Source of the DNA: Dactylonectria macrodidyma
Lineage: Eukaryota; Ascomycota; Sordariomycetes; Hypocreales; Nectriaceae
Length of the DNA stretch: 64,000 bases
NCBI GenBank assembly: GCA_020744425.1
Contig: JAGMUV010000022.1
Coordinates: 620,001-684,000, forward strand
Direction: 5' to 3'
Under the pieces are notes generated by a model. It was given only the letters and a program-made list of their open reading frames with translations. It was not told where the DNA came from and did no database searches. Positions 62,941-64,000 of this stretch are shown piece after piece (position 1 is the first letter of the stretch; each line of letters opens with the position of its first letter). Both the position numbers and the translations under genes were made by a program.

Positions 62941-64000
62941 ATGTCTCCTTCAAACTCACCGATCCGTGTTGGATTGATTGGCCTTTCTGCTAGAGGCGGC
63001 TGGGCACCCGTCTCTCATCTCCCGTACCTCCAAAGCTCCTCAAAATATACCATTACAGCTGTATGCAACTCTTCCATCGAAAGCGGCAACAAGGCCATTG
63101 AGCAATACAATCTCCTATTGGGATCAGCCAAGGCCTATGACTCAGTTGAGTCGATGTGCGACTCCGATACCGTCGATCTAGTCGTGTGTGCCGTCGTCGT
63201 TTTCTCTCACTACAAGCTCGTTAAGCCTGCCATTGAACGAGGCAAGGACGTCTACGTCGAGTGGCCTCTCTGCGCGACGACCGAGGAGTCAAGAGAGCTC
63301 GCGCAATTAGCCAAGGAAAAAGGCGTCCGAACCATCATTGGCTTTCAATCTCTCGTTGGCCATGTCCACTCAACATTGCAGGAGGTACTCGACAGTGATA
63401 GAATTGGGCGAGTTCTAGCCTCGCACATCGTGGGCAGCTCTACTACCCCGGAGACAGGCAATCGTCTGGATAAGCGCTATATGTACTTTAAAGAACGGCA
63501 TGCCGAGGGCTCCAAGGGTCAGGTCACACTGACTATCTACGTGGGCCACACCATGGATTTTGTGGCATCGCTGCTAGGCCAGCCTAGAACGGTGTCCGCA
63601 CAGCTGCAGACGACATGGCCATACGTGGATATCCTCGATGGCGGCAAAGTCGTCGAAAGTCATGTCAAGAAAACGGCCGACGACTACGCATCCCTTCATG
63701 GAGTAACCAACAAAGACGTCAAATACACATACGTCCTCCGCGGCGGCGACGCATTCCAAGAAGGCGAGGGCCTCGTGTGGGACATCATCGGCGAGAAAGG
63801 CCAGATCCAAGTAACAGGTGCCACCATCATGTTCAACATTGGCGCAGATAACTACAAGGTCCAGGTTAAAGACTACGCGACTGGAAAGATTGAGACGGTT
63901 CCAATGCATGAGAAGTTACCCCTTCCGTTGCTTGCGCAGAACGTTGGAATGTTGTATGAGAGGTTTGCGGATGGGAGATTTGTTCCTACGTTTGAGGATG
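62941..64000 (+). CDS. Gfo/Idh/MocA-family NAD(P)-dependent oxidoreductase, truncated by the right edge
   Basis: From the ATG at 62941 the frame is open for 353 codons to the window end. N-terminal Rossmann fold IRVGLIGLSARGGWA (G-x-x-G-x-S-x-x-G form), ITAVCNSS at the second strand, VDLVVCAVVVFSHYKLVKPAIERGKDVYVEWPL, then RTIIGFQSL. The catalytic EKP motif of classical members is EWP here, the variant seen in Gal80-like and some dehydrogenase members. The C-terminal alpha/beta half (GHTMDFVASLLGQPRTVSAQL, YVLRGGDAFQEGEGLVWDIIGEKGQIQV) is that of Gal80/galactose- or lactose-dehydrogenase-like proteins. It may oxidise a sugar or inositol derivative, or act as a regulator like Gal80. No defect seen. 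The ending lies outside the window. Confidence 0.85.
   Translation, partial: MSPSNSPIRVGLIGLSARGGWAPVSHLPYLQSSSKYTITAVCNSSIESGNKAIEQYNLLLGSAKAYDSVESMCDSDTVDLVVCAVVVFSHYKLVKPAIERGKDVYVEWPLCATTEESRELAQLAKEKGVRTIIGFQSLVGHVHSTLQEVLDSDRIGRVLASHIVGSSTTPETGNRLDKRYMYFKERHAEGSKGQVTLTIYVGHTMDFVASLLGQPRTVSAQLQTTWPYVDILDGGKVVESHVKKTADDYASLHGVTNKDVKYTYVLRGGDAFQEGEGLVWDIIGEKGQIQVTGATIMFNIGADNYKVQVKDYATGKIETVPMHEKLPLPLLAQNVGMLYERFADGRFVPTFED

Overview
The window looks like an accessory region of a filamentous ascomycete (Pezizomycotina). The evidence is short spliceosomal introns (45-101 nt, GTAAGT/GTATGT-type donors, CTAAC-like branch sites), a Zn2Cys6 regulator, an allantoate-permease-type transporter, and fungal forms of Copia, Helitron, hAT, Mutator-like and pogo elements. 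No species is claimed.

Layout. 1-9.1 kb: a Copia retrotransposon with an open gag-pol on the minus strand, running off the left edge. Its 5' LTR lies inside the Rep part of an older, broken Helitron. 9.9-10.5 kb: a small MYND zinc-finger gene. 10.9-17.0 kb: a second Helitron on the plus strand, almost complete once three introns are removed, but with one nonsense codon and a mutated HUH motif. 18.2-22.8 kb: three decayed genes (a gag/protease-like gene, an unrecognised gene, a pogo-type DDE transposase). 23.5-31.5 kb: a cell-death-like island with a caspase-fold protease, a small protein with a repeated G-x-(Y/W)-W module, and a 1295-residue TPR-like/CHAT protease transcribed divergently from it. 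31.5-36.7 kb: mostly non-coding, with an LTR-like element, a small repeat protein, a telomere-like CCCTAA tract and fragments resembling OrsD/telomere-linked-helicase-type genes. 36.8-45.2 kb: a decayed hAT element with terminal repeats, abutting a decayed Mutator-like element that is split by a young, intact hAT element (18-bp TIRs, perfect 8-bp target duplication). 46.5-64 kb: a metabolic stretch: extradiol/VOC dioxygenase, anion transporter, isocitrate-lyase/PEP-mutase-type enzyme, ThDP decarboxylase, Zn2Cys6 regulator, FAD monooxygenase with a large membrane domain, and a Gfo/Idh/MocA dehydrogenase running off the right edge.

How it fits together. The caspase/G-x-(Y/W)-W/CHAT trio is the best candidate for an undescribed system: two cysteine proteases of the caspase-like clan flank a module protein, as in protease-effector conflict or regulated-death loci. 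The metabolic stretch could be a small catabolic or natural-product cluster, but several of its genes are damaged (decarboxylase and regulator each with an in-frame TAG, transporter with a frameshift). Most in-frame stops examined here could arise by one C:G to T:A transition, as expected of RIP-like mutation. All functional names come from motifs recognised by eye; no database search was run.
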